This document shows, piece after piece, positions 42,449 through 52,189 of a stretch of DNA of 64,000 bases. The stretch is from the NCBI GenBank assembly GCA_021029095.1, contig JAJOHG010000069.1, positions 62,001 to 126,000 of the forward strand. The letters run 5' to 3'. Source of the DNA: Phellopilus nigrolimitatus (Eukaryota; Basidiomycota; Agaricomycetes; Hymenochaetales; Hymenochaetaceae). The position numbers and the translations under genes are program-made. Position 1 is the stretch's first letter, and every line of letters begins with the position of its first letter. The notes under the pieces are model-generated. The model made no database searches. It saw nothing but the letters and a program-made list of their open reading frames with translations, and was not told where the DNA came from.

Positions 42449-42805
42449 ATGCCCTATTTCCCATTCCACCTACCGCACCTACCCTCTGTCAACTGGACCT
42501 TCGCCCTCGAAATCGGAGAATCCACCCCTATCTTTCTCCAGTTCATCATCGACCACACCGACTACCCCGACGACCGCCGCCTCGTAATCCGCCTCGGCAT
42601 CGACGTCCTCGAACAACAGATCCTCCACATCGTCTTCCGATCCATCCCACCTAGCCGCAGGCCCAACCGTCTATCCCGAGCCGTCCCTGCACGCAACGTA
42701 CCCATACACTTTGTTCCCCCTGAAGACCTCATCCCCGACCTCGACCCCGTCCCCGTCTATCGCGATGCCGCCACAGAGATCCCCGAAGCGCCTGAACACC
42801 TTTGA
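42449..42805 (+). CDS. Gypsy accessory ORF A (118 aa)
   Basis: This small frame starts 33 nt after the pol stop and overlaps accessory ORF B by 95 nt in another frame. It reads WTFALEIGESTPIFLQFIID...LVIRLGIDVLEQQILHIVFR, then a Pro-rich tail. No domain recognised. It may act on its own or, by frameshifting, as the N-terminus of ORF B. Confidence 0.45.
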   Translation: MPYFPFHLPHLPSVNWTFALEIGESTPIFLQFIIDHTDYPDDRRLVIRLGIDVLEQQILHIVFRSIPPSRRPNRLSRAVPARNVPIHFVPPEDLIPDLDPVPVYRDAATEIPEAPEHL

Positions 42806-43631
42806 TCCTCTCCCGGCACCTCACACTCGGCTCCCCGTCTCTGGCAACCGGCCCAACCTCGACTTCGCCAATGATCGCTCTTTCCTCCGTCATGTCTTCG
42901 TCGATCCCGGTCTCGCCAGCCCCATCAGTCAAACCATCCGAGACTCTCAACGGCCCGATCTCGTCCGCTGGCAGAAGGCCCATGACCAAGCCGAACAGAA
43001 CCTCGCTATCGCCAATCGGATGGGTGAACATATCGATGAACTGCGCGACGAAAACGAGAAGGCAAAGTCTACGGCTCGTCGGCAAATCCGACAAATCCTG
43101 GAAGGAGCCCTCGATGCTGGTGTACTCGCTATCCTGGACGACTATCGACCCTCGAAGGACCGCTTCCCCATCGATGAAGCCACAGGCGCCATTGATCTCA
43201 CTTCGCCTCCGCCTGGACTTCCGGTCCCTCCACCATCGACTCCGCCACCTCCTGCTGCACCATCACCGTCTCCGTCACCCCCCGATGAATTCATTGCCGG
43301 AACATCACCACCGGTCACTCCACCCACGGCTCGTCCCTTCCGGCGCACAGTCAATCCCTTCACGCAGTCCATGATGGGTGACGTGCCATTCTCTCAGATG
43401 TCGCCTCAGGAGATCCAAGGACACCTTAACCGGCGCAATTCCCCTGAGAACTCCACAGCAACTCCGCTTCGAGTTCGGACACAGTTCTCGCCTCGGGTCA
43501 TCAGGTGCTTCACATGCGGCCAAGACGGACATCGGCAACAGGATTGTATTCGCTACCAATGCGGATGGTGCGACAGACTCGCCCCCGGACACTCTTCGAC
43601 TAACTGCCCGCACACAAACCGTCATTATTAG
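42711..43631 (+). CDS. Gypsy accessory ORF B with zinc knuckles (306 aa)
   Basis: Located where some LTR elements carry a third gene, but not envelope-like: no signal peptide or membrane segment. It has a helical charged region (KAHDQAEQNLAIANRMGEHI), a Pro-rich linker and a C-terminal CCHC knuckle (CFTCGQDGHRQQDC) followed by a second Cys/His cluster (CGWCDRLAPGHSSTNC). That makes it Gag-like, probably nucleic-acid binding. The frame is fully open, consistent with selection or recent insertion. Function unproven. Confidence 0.6.
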   Translation: MFPLKTSSPTSTPSPSIAMPPQRSPKRLNTFDPLPAPHTRLPVSGNRPNLDFANDRSFLRHVFVDPGLASPISQTIRDSQRPDLVRWQKAHDQAEQNLAIANRMGEHIDELRDENEKAKSTARRQIRQILEGALDAGVLAILDDYRPSKDRFPIDEATGAIDLTSPPPGLPVPPPSTPPPPAAPSPSPSPPDEFIAGTSPPVTPPTARPFRRTVNPFTQSMMGDVPFSQMSPQEIQGHLNRRNSPENSTATPLRVRTQFSPRVIRCFTCGQDGHRQQDCIRYQCGWCDRLAPGHSSTNCPHTNRHY

Positions 43632-44037
43632 GGGCGGAACGTCCGCGATGACGTTAAACTAGGAGGTCGTTGTGGGAACAGATTCGTGAAACCCTCTGCT
43701 TTCAGGTGACGCTGACAAACCTGGTCCAACGTTTTGGGTGAGCTTTATTGCTTTCGTTAAACCCTTCTTGAAGTTGTAGGCTCGCTCGAAACCTTCTGCT
43801 TGTTGGTGATGCTGAGAAACCTTCACGGCTGGAGATTTTCGGAATCCGGCACGGTCATGTCTCGTCTCGTTTTGCTTTTTCTTGTTGAGTTTTCTCTTTT
43901 ACTTTTCAGTTTTGACTTCCTTCACGTGCATTGTAACTGCTTATTGGCGTTTATTTCGCCTTATCGCATTTTCTTTTCGCCTTTCCTTTGTTTTCTTTGA
44001 CAGTTTCGGCGAACTGTCGGTCTTAAAGAGGGGGTAA
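43632..44037 (+). other. Non-coding 3' region of the gypsy element with polypurine tract
   Basis: T-rich sequence (GTTTTGCTTTTTCTTGTTGAG region) without a gene. It ends with the polypurine tract AAAGAGGGGG at 44025-44034, three bases before the 3' LTR. Confidence 0.7.
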
Positions 44038-44543
44038 TGTTAGAACTTACCTTGCTTACCTCACGATCCCCCTTACATCATTCCTTCCTTGCTTAGTCAG
44101 GCCCTTCACCTTTCCATTATCTTTCCCTTAGTTTATGGCCTGACCCCTTCCTCATTGTACGCGCCCCTCCTAGGTGCTCCCCGCTCCACGCTCCACTGCC
44201 TCATTCCATGCTCCACTGTACATGCCCCTTACGGCCCTTTCCCTCACGCTCCCCTCATGTCATGCTGCGCATGACTCCATAGCTCCACTGACATCACAGT
44301 CAGTCTCACAGTATATATAGGTACATCGCTGGGACCTTAAGCCCCAGCTTGACCTCCTTGTTCAGTAGCTAGCATAGTCTTGCTATTCATTGCCCTTGCT
44401 CTTCATAGCCCTGCACTCCGTGCTTCACAGTCTTGCCATAGTCATCGTCACCTTGTCACAGTCAAGCCTCACGTCACTCGTCACGTCACTGTCCACAGTC
44501 ACGCTCCTCGCTCCATTAGGCAAGACCCTGTTACTCCGTAACA
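44038..44543 (+). repeat. Gypsy 3' LTR
   Basis: 506 bp copy of 36929-37434 with no difference noticed. Followed by the target duplication CCCCG. Confidence 0.95.
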
Positions 44544-44548
44544 CCCCG

Positions 44549-44791
44549 GTCGTCGGCGACGACGTCGAGGCGGACCTCGGCGGCGGCGCCGTCGATCTGG
44601 GCTTGTGGCGCGTCTTGGGTATGCTCCTGTGGATATTGTGTGAAAGGACTGGCTGACTTTATGCTCTAGTTAAGACGGGAAAGTACCGTCCGGGCGACGA
44701 GAGTCGGCCGGGGGTGCGCCCTCCAGACGAGGTGCAGGACTCGTTTGCGGCGTTCGTGGACGATCTCGTGCACCCAATCCTTCTATTTTGA
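44549..44791 (+). pseudogene. Gene fragment abutting the gypsy insertion (C-terminal remnant)
   Basis: Right of the element the frame reads GDDVEADLGGGAVDLGLWRV up to 44618, then a plausible intron 44619-44669 (GTATGC...TCTAG), then GKYRPGDESRPG...DSFAAFVDDLVHPILLF ending at TGA 44789-44791. It has GC-rich, host-like codon use. The rest is not found left of the element, where the sequence is the 124-bp repeat, so it was already a fragment or was rearranged. Family unknown. Confidence 0.4.
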
Positions 44792-44819
44792 GCGCTTCCG
44801 TCGCTCGGACGTGAACAAG

Positions 44820-45420
44820 GTACATGCATCACAACATACATTTGTCCTTCTGTCCCTCTGCCGAAACTTGCGAGGTTGAAAGGTCGCGACGACCGAGGTA
44901 ACAGCGCACAGACGGGTAGCCCAGAAACGACCGCAACCTGCTGCGAAGTGAAGTTTCGAGCCATGAAAAGCGTAAGAATAACGCACCAGTACCGCTGTCT
45001 GAACGAATTGTCTCTTGCACGACTTCATGATACTACCGCGCGCACGCATTGCCATGAGCCCGCACACGAAGGGACACACATACTCGGAAGACATACAAGA
45101 ATAGGCCTGGAACGCGTCAACGACATCAGCCAAAGCATTCCTGCCACAAAGAAAAGAGAGCGCGCACTTGTAGTTCGGGTTCATGTACCGGCCGTTCACG
45201 GTTCACCCCCCTGTACGCGCGAATGCCGGAGTCGACGCTGACGCCCGCGCCCGTGATCACGGCAGCATTCCCGGGCGAGAGGAACGCAGATGTGCGCTCG
45301 ACCGCTGTTGTCTTGCGCGAGCAGAGACGTCGGGATGGTCGGGACAGAGATTGGCGCGTCTGAGTCAGCGATCCAGCTCTATACGAACCGCGATGCTCTC
45401 GCTCGATGCAATCCTTACCT
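44820..45420 (-). pseudogene. Sirtuin (SIR2 family, SIRT4-like) pseudogene
   Basis: On the minus strand FLSPGNAAVITGAGVSVDSG then IRAYRG (about 45287-45210) is the NAD-binding start of a class II sirtuin. NGRYMNPNYK (about 45192-45164) follows, but in another frame because GTGAACC is tandemly duplicated (GTGAACCGTGAAC). An intron-like GTGCGC...GGCAG follows NYK. RSFLGYPSVR (about 44935) is a further sirtuin piece in yet another frame. The zinc-binding Cys region and the C-terminus are not found. Sirtuins deacylate or ADP-ribosylate proteins; this copy cannot encode one. Confidence 0.65.
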
Positions 45421-45479
45421 TGGGGAGGTCTAAAGCGGACACAAACCATTGTTCTCTGCATCAAGAGAACGTGCATAGT

Positions 45480-46330
45480 CGACGAGGAGAAGTTGGTAAG
45501 GGTGCTCTGGGTGAATGTTCACAATTTGTTTTAGACCGAAGAACACCGCTTGTACACGAGACGAAGAGTCTGTATCGGTCTCGGGCATTACTTGAGTGCC
45601 GCCTGAGGATGCTTGGAGAAAGTACGAGAGTTGGCGAGCTTCAGGAAAAGCGGCGTCGACGGTGAAATGAGGTGTATGTCTGGATTAGGCTCCGACGACG
45701 TCCCCGAAATCATGCGCACACTCAGTACTCAGCACGCAGTTCGTTGGAATGTGTCTTCTCAATCAGCACATACAAAAGTCAAAAAACAGATTCATCGCGG
45801 CACAAGAATGCTATTCTGCTCAATGGAGGACGGGATTATCGTATGGAGAGGCATCTCAAGAAAGGATGCAGTTCGTAATATCGTCTTTGACTGCATGGAA
45901 TCACCGTTCCTTGTCATCGCTTCTTACTGAAATCACCGTCAAGACTTTGAAGCGAGGACGAGAACCACTCCGGTCCTGCGGCCTCTCCAACTGGAGTATG
46001 CAGCATGCTTGACTCCATGCGTTTCTCTGCATCCTGTAGCGGAGACAGTCCCAAGCGATGCTAGCCGCCACTCTTTACAAACCTCCTTAATGGTCCCGAG
46101 TCCCGACAGGTTTTGCAGTATGCATATTTTTCCGGTTTTTCCTTTGCATCCTGTAGCGGAGAATTCCCCGAGCGATGCCAGCCGCCACACTCAGTGTGAG
46201 CCTACCTTAATGGACCCCGATTCCCGACAAATTTGCGTCTTGCTCCGCGCAAACTTGGGCTTGTAACCATTACCGCGGACAAGTAACCATTGTTGTAGCT
46301 GGTTACGAGCCTGACGCAAACTGCATGAGG
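45480..46330. other. Intergenic, partly shared with the right end of the window
   Basis: No gene is supported to about 46000. 46020-46290 contains two short repeats of GCATCCTGTAGCGGAGA...CCGAGCGATGC. The second, with CCTTAATGGACCCCGATTCC, matches the inverted sequence at 63890-63990, so it is the outer edge of the 46-49 / 61-64 kb duplication. Confidence 0.5.
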
Positions 46331-46332
46331 CA

Positions 46333-46340
46333 TATAAAAG
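46333..46340 (+). promoter_or_regulatory. TATA box of F-box-like gene A
   Basis: TATAAAAG lies 42 bp before ATG 46382. The same box sits at 63796-63803 (-) before gene B. Confidence 0.55.
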
Positions 46341-46381
46341 ACGAGCCCTGCTGCGTACCATGGCCATTGAACCATCTAACA

Positions 46382-48046
46382 ATGCCTTCCGACGTCTCTC
46401 GGATTTCAGATGTTATCTGGAACGAAATCGCGTTGTATTCCGGCGTGGAGGACATTAAAGCCCTCGAAGCTGTGTGTGATTCCTATATGTTCTCCTGATC
46501 GAATAACGAATAAATATACCTCTTGTTTCAGACATGCAAGTTCATTGGCAACGTCCTCTCCAACAAGGTCCTCTGGCTGAAGCAACTCCGTGCATTGGAC
46601 CAAGACCATGCACCCGATCTACCCCGACACATCTCTATCGATAAGCTTTACTGGCACGAAGTGCGCACCCTCGTCGTGCGCGCACACCAGCGACGTCTTA
46701 ACTGTACCGGTTCCGCCCCGCTGCGACCTACACGCAAGATTACAGTAGATATCGGATCTGCGAGCTTTAATGGAGCACTCGGGAAATCGTATGGCTTCCA
46801 GACGGATGTGGAGTTGCTTCCTGGGGGCAGGCTCCTCCTTGTCCTCTGGACTAATGGGTACTTGCAGTGCTGGGACGTGCCAAACGGTAACTGTGTCTGG
46901 ACATACCCGGATCCTGCGTCATCCGACAAGCATGACCTGAGAGTGCGCGGCTTCTGTTATGAAATGCAAGCAGATAATGTTGTTCATATTGTCACGAAGA
47001 GTTTATGTCTGGACTTAAACCGCTACAAAAGGTAAGAAAAACAGTGTTTGCTGAACATGTCGTACTGATACTTTACTATGACTCAGCTCCTTCGAAATAT
47101 TCCGAATTTCAGCGGAAACAAAGGAACCCGAACCGCTCTACAAGTACCCGGAACAGTACCCACATGTCTCGTTCGGGTGGAGCTTTATGAAATTACATGG
47201 CGGCATATCAGTAGTCTGGACGGAATTCTCTATTTTCCTGATGTTCTGGAAGGAACGCCGCACGGTCGAGATAGAGGTGCGTATCTCATTCTATGAAAAC
47301 ACGTGTAATAAAATTGACGGGTGCTTCTGTGGCAGGGTTACTTCGACACCATAGACATGATAGGGGACTATCTCATTTGCATGGTCAGAGAGGCCGGGGG
47401 GAGATCAGTCGTGGTCATTCTGCTATCATCCATACGCAAGGCCTTGCCTGATGTCGGCGCAACGTCGACTCTGGTCCTAGATGACCTTCCATATACCAAG
47501 TGCCCTGTGCCATCTAAGCCGGACTGGAATAACTGCTCCGCGGAAATATCTAGTTGTGACTTCCACTGGAAGTCCGAAGCAGAAAGAAAACGAAAAGGTA
47601 TCAATATCACTGTGCTGCGGAACCTGCAGAGCAGAGCAACCCGCCACGATTTCTCCGTGGTGAACTCTTTCCTCTTGGAGACTGCTCCAGGTACAGCCAG
47701 CATGTCAAGGTCCAGGTTTCCTTTTCCAAATGACAGCCTTCCACGCCTCACGCACATCGGGGATTCACAACTTATAGACCCGCAGTTTGGCAAAAACAGA
47801 TACCTCATGTATCACCACATAAAACGACTGTCGCAGGCCGGCTCGACAATGGCCGGGTACAAGGAAAGCCGTTACCCCAACTCTCCATCATTCGTGTGGA
47901 TGCTTGCTACCTCTTGTGGGAAAGAAGTGGTGTTACGCAAGCTCGAACTGCCGCGTGTAGAGAGTGTGGGTATGGAATTTTACAGCGGTGCAGTCTACTT
48001 CCCGACAATGGACGCAAAATCTGTCGTCATCCAGTATTTCGACTAA
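46382..48046 (+). CDS. F-box-like protein A (496 aa, 4 exons)
   Basis: Exons 46382-46471, 46532-47031, 47087-47276 and 47336-48046 total 1491 nt. The N-terminus SDVIWNEIALYSGVEDIKAL then TCKFIGNVLSNKVLWLKQL fits a short F-box-like motif. The remainder resembles the beta-propeller-like region common in basidiomycete F-box proteins (LLPGGRLLLVLWTNGYLQCW DVPNG; MIGDYLICMV; FYSGAVYFP). The ATG at 46382 is chosen because the paralog at 63754 starts at the same place. It is a diverged inverted duplicate of gene B with one extra intron (47032-47086). Intact, target unknown. Confidence 0.7.
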
Positions 48047-48514
48047 GACTTTGTACCTTAACTGAATGCTTTTTTCCGTAGGTAGATAACTCACAGTTTG
48101 TCATAGAGTAATATTATATGTGGAGATGCTGATTTCAACTGAGCACTCCTAGTTCAATCGATAGAACAAGGAAAGTCAAGCAAGACTGCGGAAACGTGAA
48201 CATGTCTGAGGTGAACGCTGCTCATCGTTCGGCGCGTTTGAGATGTCCTGTTACGATATATGGAAGTTACCGCCCTAAATATGGGTTTAGACTGGTTTTC
48301 GTAGGAAAGCGAAGCCTCTTTTCTCTGAAAACGTTCTCGAAGTCTAATCCTTTCCCAGCTTTCCTGGTCTCCTTTTCGGCACAATATATTTCATTCCAAG
48401 CAAAGAGGATGTCGACCATACAGCGAGCTCGACGCGTTTTTGACGCGGACGGGCGGCTTCACCGAGTCTGCCGCTAAGATTCAGAGCATCTTGTTTTCGC
48501 ACTTTTAGAAAATA

Positions 48515-48745
48515 ATGTCCCGCCCCCCGATCCGCGTGCACATTATCGACCTCTCCGGCATGTTGCACATCGGGTCCACCCAGACGCTCGCCGCGGACGC
48601 CGCTCTCTCGCGCGGCAGGCGGGGCTCGCCGTGCGCTTCCGCAGCAACACCAGCCAAGAGAGCGCCCGCGCGCTGGCAGCGTACCAAAAGTGACACCGCG
48701 AAACGACGCCGCGTCGTGCTCTACGCAGGCGGGAACTGCCTTCCT
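48515..48745 (+). pseudogene. LHPP-like HAD phosphatase pseudogene A (truncated)
   Basis: The start MSRPPIRVHIIDLSGMLHIG is the HAD motif I region (DLSG; the usual motif is DxSGT/DxxGT) of the phospholysine phosphohistidine inorganic pyrophosphate phosphatase family. A frame change near 48600 is needed to reach RQAGLAVRFRSNTSQESAR, the motif II region, then TGA. The rest is lost where a MITE-like terminus begins (about 48748). Paralog: 60830-61557 (-). Confidence 0.6.
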
Positions 48746-48747
48746 TT

Positions 48748-48800
48748 TCAAGGGGGGCCGAAGACTTTTCTGACCCGAAGACTTTTCTGACCCACCTGTA
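48748..48800. mobile_element. MITE-type terminus related to the 12561-12994 element
   Basis: GGGGGGCCGAAGACTTTTCT...CCCACCTG resembles the right terminus of the 12.5-kb MITE (GGGGGGCCGTAGACTTTCTA...CCCACCTG). The CCGAAGACTTTTCTGACC unit is present twice in tandem. The matching left terminus was not found. Confidence 0.5.
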
Positions 48801-50023
48801 CAGTCACATGCCAAAAGTTTATGCCGGGTGTGACATCCATGTAACTCTCGAAAAGTTTTTGCTCCATTACTCCACAACCACAAAATATATTGCCAATCTA
48901 ATACTTGGTGGATCCTCCTCTGACCTCCAGTACCTGCTCCACGCATTTAGGCATGCTAGAAATAAGAGAATTGATTATTTTAATGACAATCTTCTCACAC
49001 TCCTCCAAAAGTGCCCTCTTTAATTCCTCCTTGTTCTGAGGGGTTTCTAGTCTTTTCTGATTGCAATTTTTGTCAGATACAGAAGATATCCAATGGGGTT
49101 CATGTCTAGTGATTGAGCCAGGAGGGGAAATGGCTTCAGGAAATTGCTGTCCTTGATTATTTCTGCTGCATTGAATCTGTGAATTGGTGCCCCATCTTCC
49201 ATGACCTTTACAACCCATCTCTTCACATAAAATGCCAAATAAATGCCCCAGAGGGATCCTGCTATGATCAATTTCACATAACCATCACTCTTTTGTCTAA
49301 CCTTGGGCATAAAAATGAGTGGGCCTTCTTTTTATATGCAATGCACCCTCAAATCATAACATTTGACCTTCCTGGCTGCCAGGCACTTCTTTTCAAATTC
49401 CTATTTGAAGTCTTTCCATACTTAAGGGGTCCTTGAGCTATTCCAAAGCTTTGCTGGTGATTTTTCCATCTGGGTGACTCTGTGCTGTTCCTCCTTTCCA
49501 TGGGGTATCATTGTGGTTCCCCATGCAAGCCATTTCTTCTTATGCTTATCAATAAGGGAGGGATTTTTTGCATGAATAGTGTGAATAAATGCCTAAGTAA
49601 CAATTTGAAACACTCTAGACAGCCCTGGGGGCTGCTGGGGAGGAGAGGCTGATGTTGGAAGTATGGGTGTCATCAACCAGTGTTTAGCATCTGTTGCCAT
49701 CAAATGACCACTGAAAATTATGCAAACCCCTGTTCTTGATTTTGTTCAGACATCCACTCCTGGGTATGTTATTGACGTGGCCTCAATTTTGGTAGTTCCA
49801 GAGAACCTGACAGACAGTCAAATCAGAGCACTGGATGGTATAGTAATTTGAGACCAATCTAGATAAGAACTGGATGAAATAACTATGGAATTACATTCAG
49901 CTGGAGTAAGGTATCACTCTCCAAGTTATTTGGACACAATTGAATCAGTGGTTTTTGTGGTATGAGGCAAAGTTGTTAAAATGTGACGTGACAACCGGCA
50001 TAAACTTTTGGCATGTGACTGTA
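48801..50023 (-). mobile_element. Tc1/mariner transposon, degenerate
   Basis: Terminal inverted repeats CAGTCACATGCCAAAAGTTT...GCCGG (left) and its reverse complement (right, ending GTGACTG near 50022) are flanked by TA. Internal minus-strand remnants are typical of the Tc1 transposase C-terminus: VMEDGAPIHR and LAQSLDMNPIGYL (usual form PAQSPDLNPIE), with several stops upstream. Inactive. It is far more AT-rich than its surroundings. Confidence 0.8.
49047..49310 (-). pseudogene. Tc1 transposase, DDE C-terminal fragment
   Basis: An 87-residue open piece contains the second and third acidic catalytic regions (MEDGAP, SLDMNPI), with the final Glu replaced by Gly. The helix-turn-helix N-terminus is not recognisable. 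Confidence 0.7.
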
Positions 50024-50027
50024 CATC

Positions 50028-50150
50028 ACATGGTTAATCGCAGAGGCTGAACTTTGTGTGGAGTGACTTACACATTGTCAAACTGGTATTTGTAGGCCAT
50101 TTACTTCAATGACTATTTTCTTTGACTGCCTTCTATTCCACCCCGGGCAA
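50028..50150 (+). repeat. Segment shared with the gypsy left flank (36805-36928)
   Basis: CACATGGTTAATCGCAGAGG through TTCTATTCCACCCCG. The uninterrupted junction CCCCGGGCAAG here corresponds to an unoccupied version of the gypsy integration site. Confidence 0.6.
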
Positions 50151-51400
50151 GACTCTCGCATACCTTAGTCTACTTCAAAAGAGGATAGTCATGGGTAAAT
50201 GCGCGAGGCCGAGTTCGCAGACGGCCAACCTGTTCCGATAAATAAGAGTTTCCCGGGTCCTTTGTCCTGGACCTTCGAGAGTAGAAAGCATCAGCTCACA
50301 CAACATTCAACCGATCCCGGCGGTCGCCCTACTTGATCGCCAGAAACACAAATGTATCTATGTGTGGGTAATTCCATGCGTCGAGGCATATCACTTTCTT
50401 CTACCAGGCGGGAATTGCGCAGTGCCAAGCGGCGTTGAATGTCGTCGCCGTGTAGATATATGGGCGATCCGCAAAAATACTCTACATTCAAAGTCCTCGC
50501 GTCTCTGCCCAGCTGTCAGCTCATAGCAGCCGACGTACTACGGAATAGTTATCACAGCAACGGCTCATCATGAGCCTAGCTAGTTATGGCGACATACGAA
50601 TGGCAGTGTGGAATGTATTTAGCAGATCAGAATAAACGGACATACAGACATGGCGTTTCGTGAGTATTCTAAGTGAACCCTATTCTAGGAGGTGAAAAGA
50701 TGTCCTGTAATCTGTCGGGCTGCCTTTCGACAATACTTAAACCTTGATCCAGACATTCACGGATAGTGTGATGTCTCATCAGAGCAGCAGCAGGCGTCTC
50801 ATATATGTATAGCTTTTCCAGATAGGCATGGCCGCCAGAGGACTCAGTGACGTGATTTCGGAGACACCGAGAAGCGACCATATCCACCAACAATTCCAGT
50901 GTCCATACCGAATTCGCAATGTCGAGTGCTTTCAAGGATGGACAGAGAACCCGCTCATGCATCGCTCCTGGCAGCATACTGTTTTCTCCTGCACGTAGAT
51001 TATGTTGCGGGACAGATAAGGCTTGTATCAGAATATCCGCTTGGTGAGCTTTTCCCAGAGAAAGCTTGGTGAGACCAGGAAGCAATTCAAGGCATTCTAA
51101 GATGTCTTCTGTCAGCATGGGCGTGCCTGAGATCTTAAGCGTCTCGAGTGGAGGGTGCGAGCGCCGAACACAGTCCAAAATGTGCGTCCAGTCCGGGTCG
51201 ACATCCAACATATCCAACATGGTGACCTGGAGAGATCTTAGCGCCGGAACATTCAGCACATCGATCAGTGGACCTAGGTCAGTTTCGCTTGAGGTGCCGT
51301 AGATCTCGAGATGGGTCAGCTGCTGGAGATGGCGCATTGTTCCTTGTCTAGGTTCTGACGACGCCCACTCAGTTACCTGCTCAAGCAGTTCAGGCCTGCT
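50150..51400 (-). repeat. Inverted segmental duplication, copy 2 (partner 1-1690)
   Basis: Gene 3' half and 3' flank match 1-1690 in reverse. The roughly 400-bp block present at 890-1305 is missing here (near 50500). Confidence 0.7.
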
Positions 51401-52189
51401 GCAGAAGAGACGGACGAACAAGCGCTCGAGTGCCGGACAGATGTCGATCCATTGAAGGCAGTCCTCGATAGACGTACAAAACCACAACTCAAGATTCGTC
51501 ATGTTCTCCATTATAGCTGTATTCGTCGGGCATATCATCGGGATGCGAAGGCATATGGTCTTGAGGGAAGAGCACAATGAGAAGTCGAGTCGACGTACAT
51601 CGCCGAAGAAACCAAGGTAAGTCGCCGAGAAGCCTAGGCACTCGAGTTGGGGCGCGTCGATCACTTGCGCAGCGAATACTTGCTCCAACATAGAGACGTC
51701 AAGAGCATGAATCTCGAACTTCCGCCAGCGATGAACACACGGCAGTGCTTTGCCAATGAGGGTACGTATGCCATTCGTATAGGTTTCGTCGGGGTCGAAA
51801 TAGAGGTCCTCCAGTTCGTCTTTTGATTCGTGATTTAGCTTGAAGGACATTGGAAGACAGCCGGAGCGCGGTATCCACATATCTAATATGCGGGCGTCCC
51901 CTTCCGGATCCGTTCCATGGTGTCCGAGTATGACATCTGTCCACAACGATGGAAGGGACAGACATAAGTTCCGCCAGTAGCGACAAACCCATGTCAAGGT
52001 CAAAGGAGGGAGAAGGTGAAGGAATGTGTTCGTGCGGGTTGATTCGGAAGGCAAACAATATTTGAATATTTCGGACAAGATTTCTGGAGGGAGCGGCCCA
52101 GACCTGGAACAGAGTCGACCGTTTTCGACGGAGGACTCTTTTGCGAGCATTAAAGGAGAGATAACAGTAGGATAGAGTGTTGCTTCCAC
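50669..52189 (-). CDS. F-box/LRR-type protein, full length (506 aa)
   Basis: Residues about 32-90 form the F-box (LPPEILSEIFKYCLP...WVCRYWRNLCLSLPSLWTDV). About 450 residues of leucine-rich repeat-like sequence follow (LERLFVRLF, LTHLEIYGTS, LETLKISGTPMLTEDILECL, LTKLSLG). It is intronless as modelled. The F-box would contact Skp1, the LRR part the substrate. Its C-terminal half is the paralog of the partial gene at 1-700, in inverted orientation. A start at 52189 gives the F-box its usual distance from the N-terminus. Confidence 0.8.
   Translation of the reverse strand: MEATLYPTVISPLMLAKESSVENGRLCSRSGPLPPEILSEIFKYCLPSESTRTNTFLHLLPPLTLTWVCRYWRNLCLSLPSLWTDVILGHHGTDPEGDARILDMWIPRSGCLPMSFKLNHESKDELEDLYFDPDETYTNGIRTLIGKALPCVHRWRKFEIHALDVSMLEQVFAAQVIDAPQLECLGFSATYLGFFGDVRRLDFSLCSSLKTICLRIPMICPTNTAIMENMTNLELWFCTSIEDCLQWIDICPALERLFVRLFCSRPELLEQVTEWASSEPRQGTMRHLQQLTHLEIYGTSSETDLGPLIDVLNVPALRSLQVTMLDMLDVDPDWTHILDCVRRSHPPLETLKISGTPMLTEDILECLELLPGLTKLSLGKAHQADILIQALSVPQHNLRAGENSMLPGAMHERVLCPSLKALDIANSVWTLELLVDMVASRCLRNHVTESSGGHAYLEKLYIYETPAAALMRHHTIRECLDQGLSIVERQPDRLQDIFSPPRIGFT

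Larger units (their letters stand above)
36929..44543 (+). mobile_element. Ty3/gypsy chromodomain retrotransposon (chromovirus), complete
   Basis: Two 506-bp LTRs (TGTTAGAAC...CTCCGTAACA) that look identical flank gag, a pol ending in a chromodomain, and two extra ORFs. The element is bounded by the 5-bp target duplication CCCCG (36924-36928 and 44544-44548). A polypurine tract lies just before the 3' LTR. All frames are open, so this is a recent and possibly active copy. The order protease-RT-RNase H-integrase-chromodomain places it in the chromoviruses. Confidence 0.95.
46100..48760 (+). repeat. Inverted segmental duplication, copy 1 (partner about 61250-63980)
   Basis: Promoter, F-box-like gene, 3' flank and the start of an LHPP-like gene occur in the same order on the opposite strand at the right end of the window. 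Non-coding flanks also match (ATGGACCCCGATTCCCGACA at 46211 against its reverse near 63920; GCGAGCTC around 48422 against 61650). Confidence 0.75.

Noticed and set aside
42711..43631. Gypsy third ORF as an envelope gene
   Set aside because: No signal peptide, transmembrane segment or glycoprotein features; it ends in zinc knuckles.
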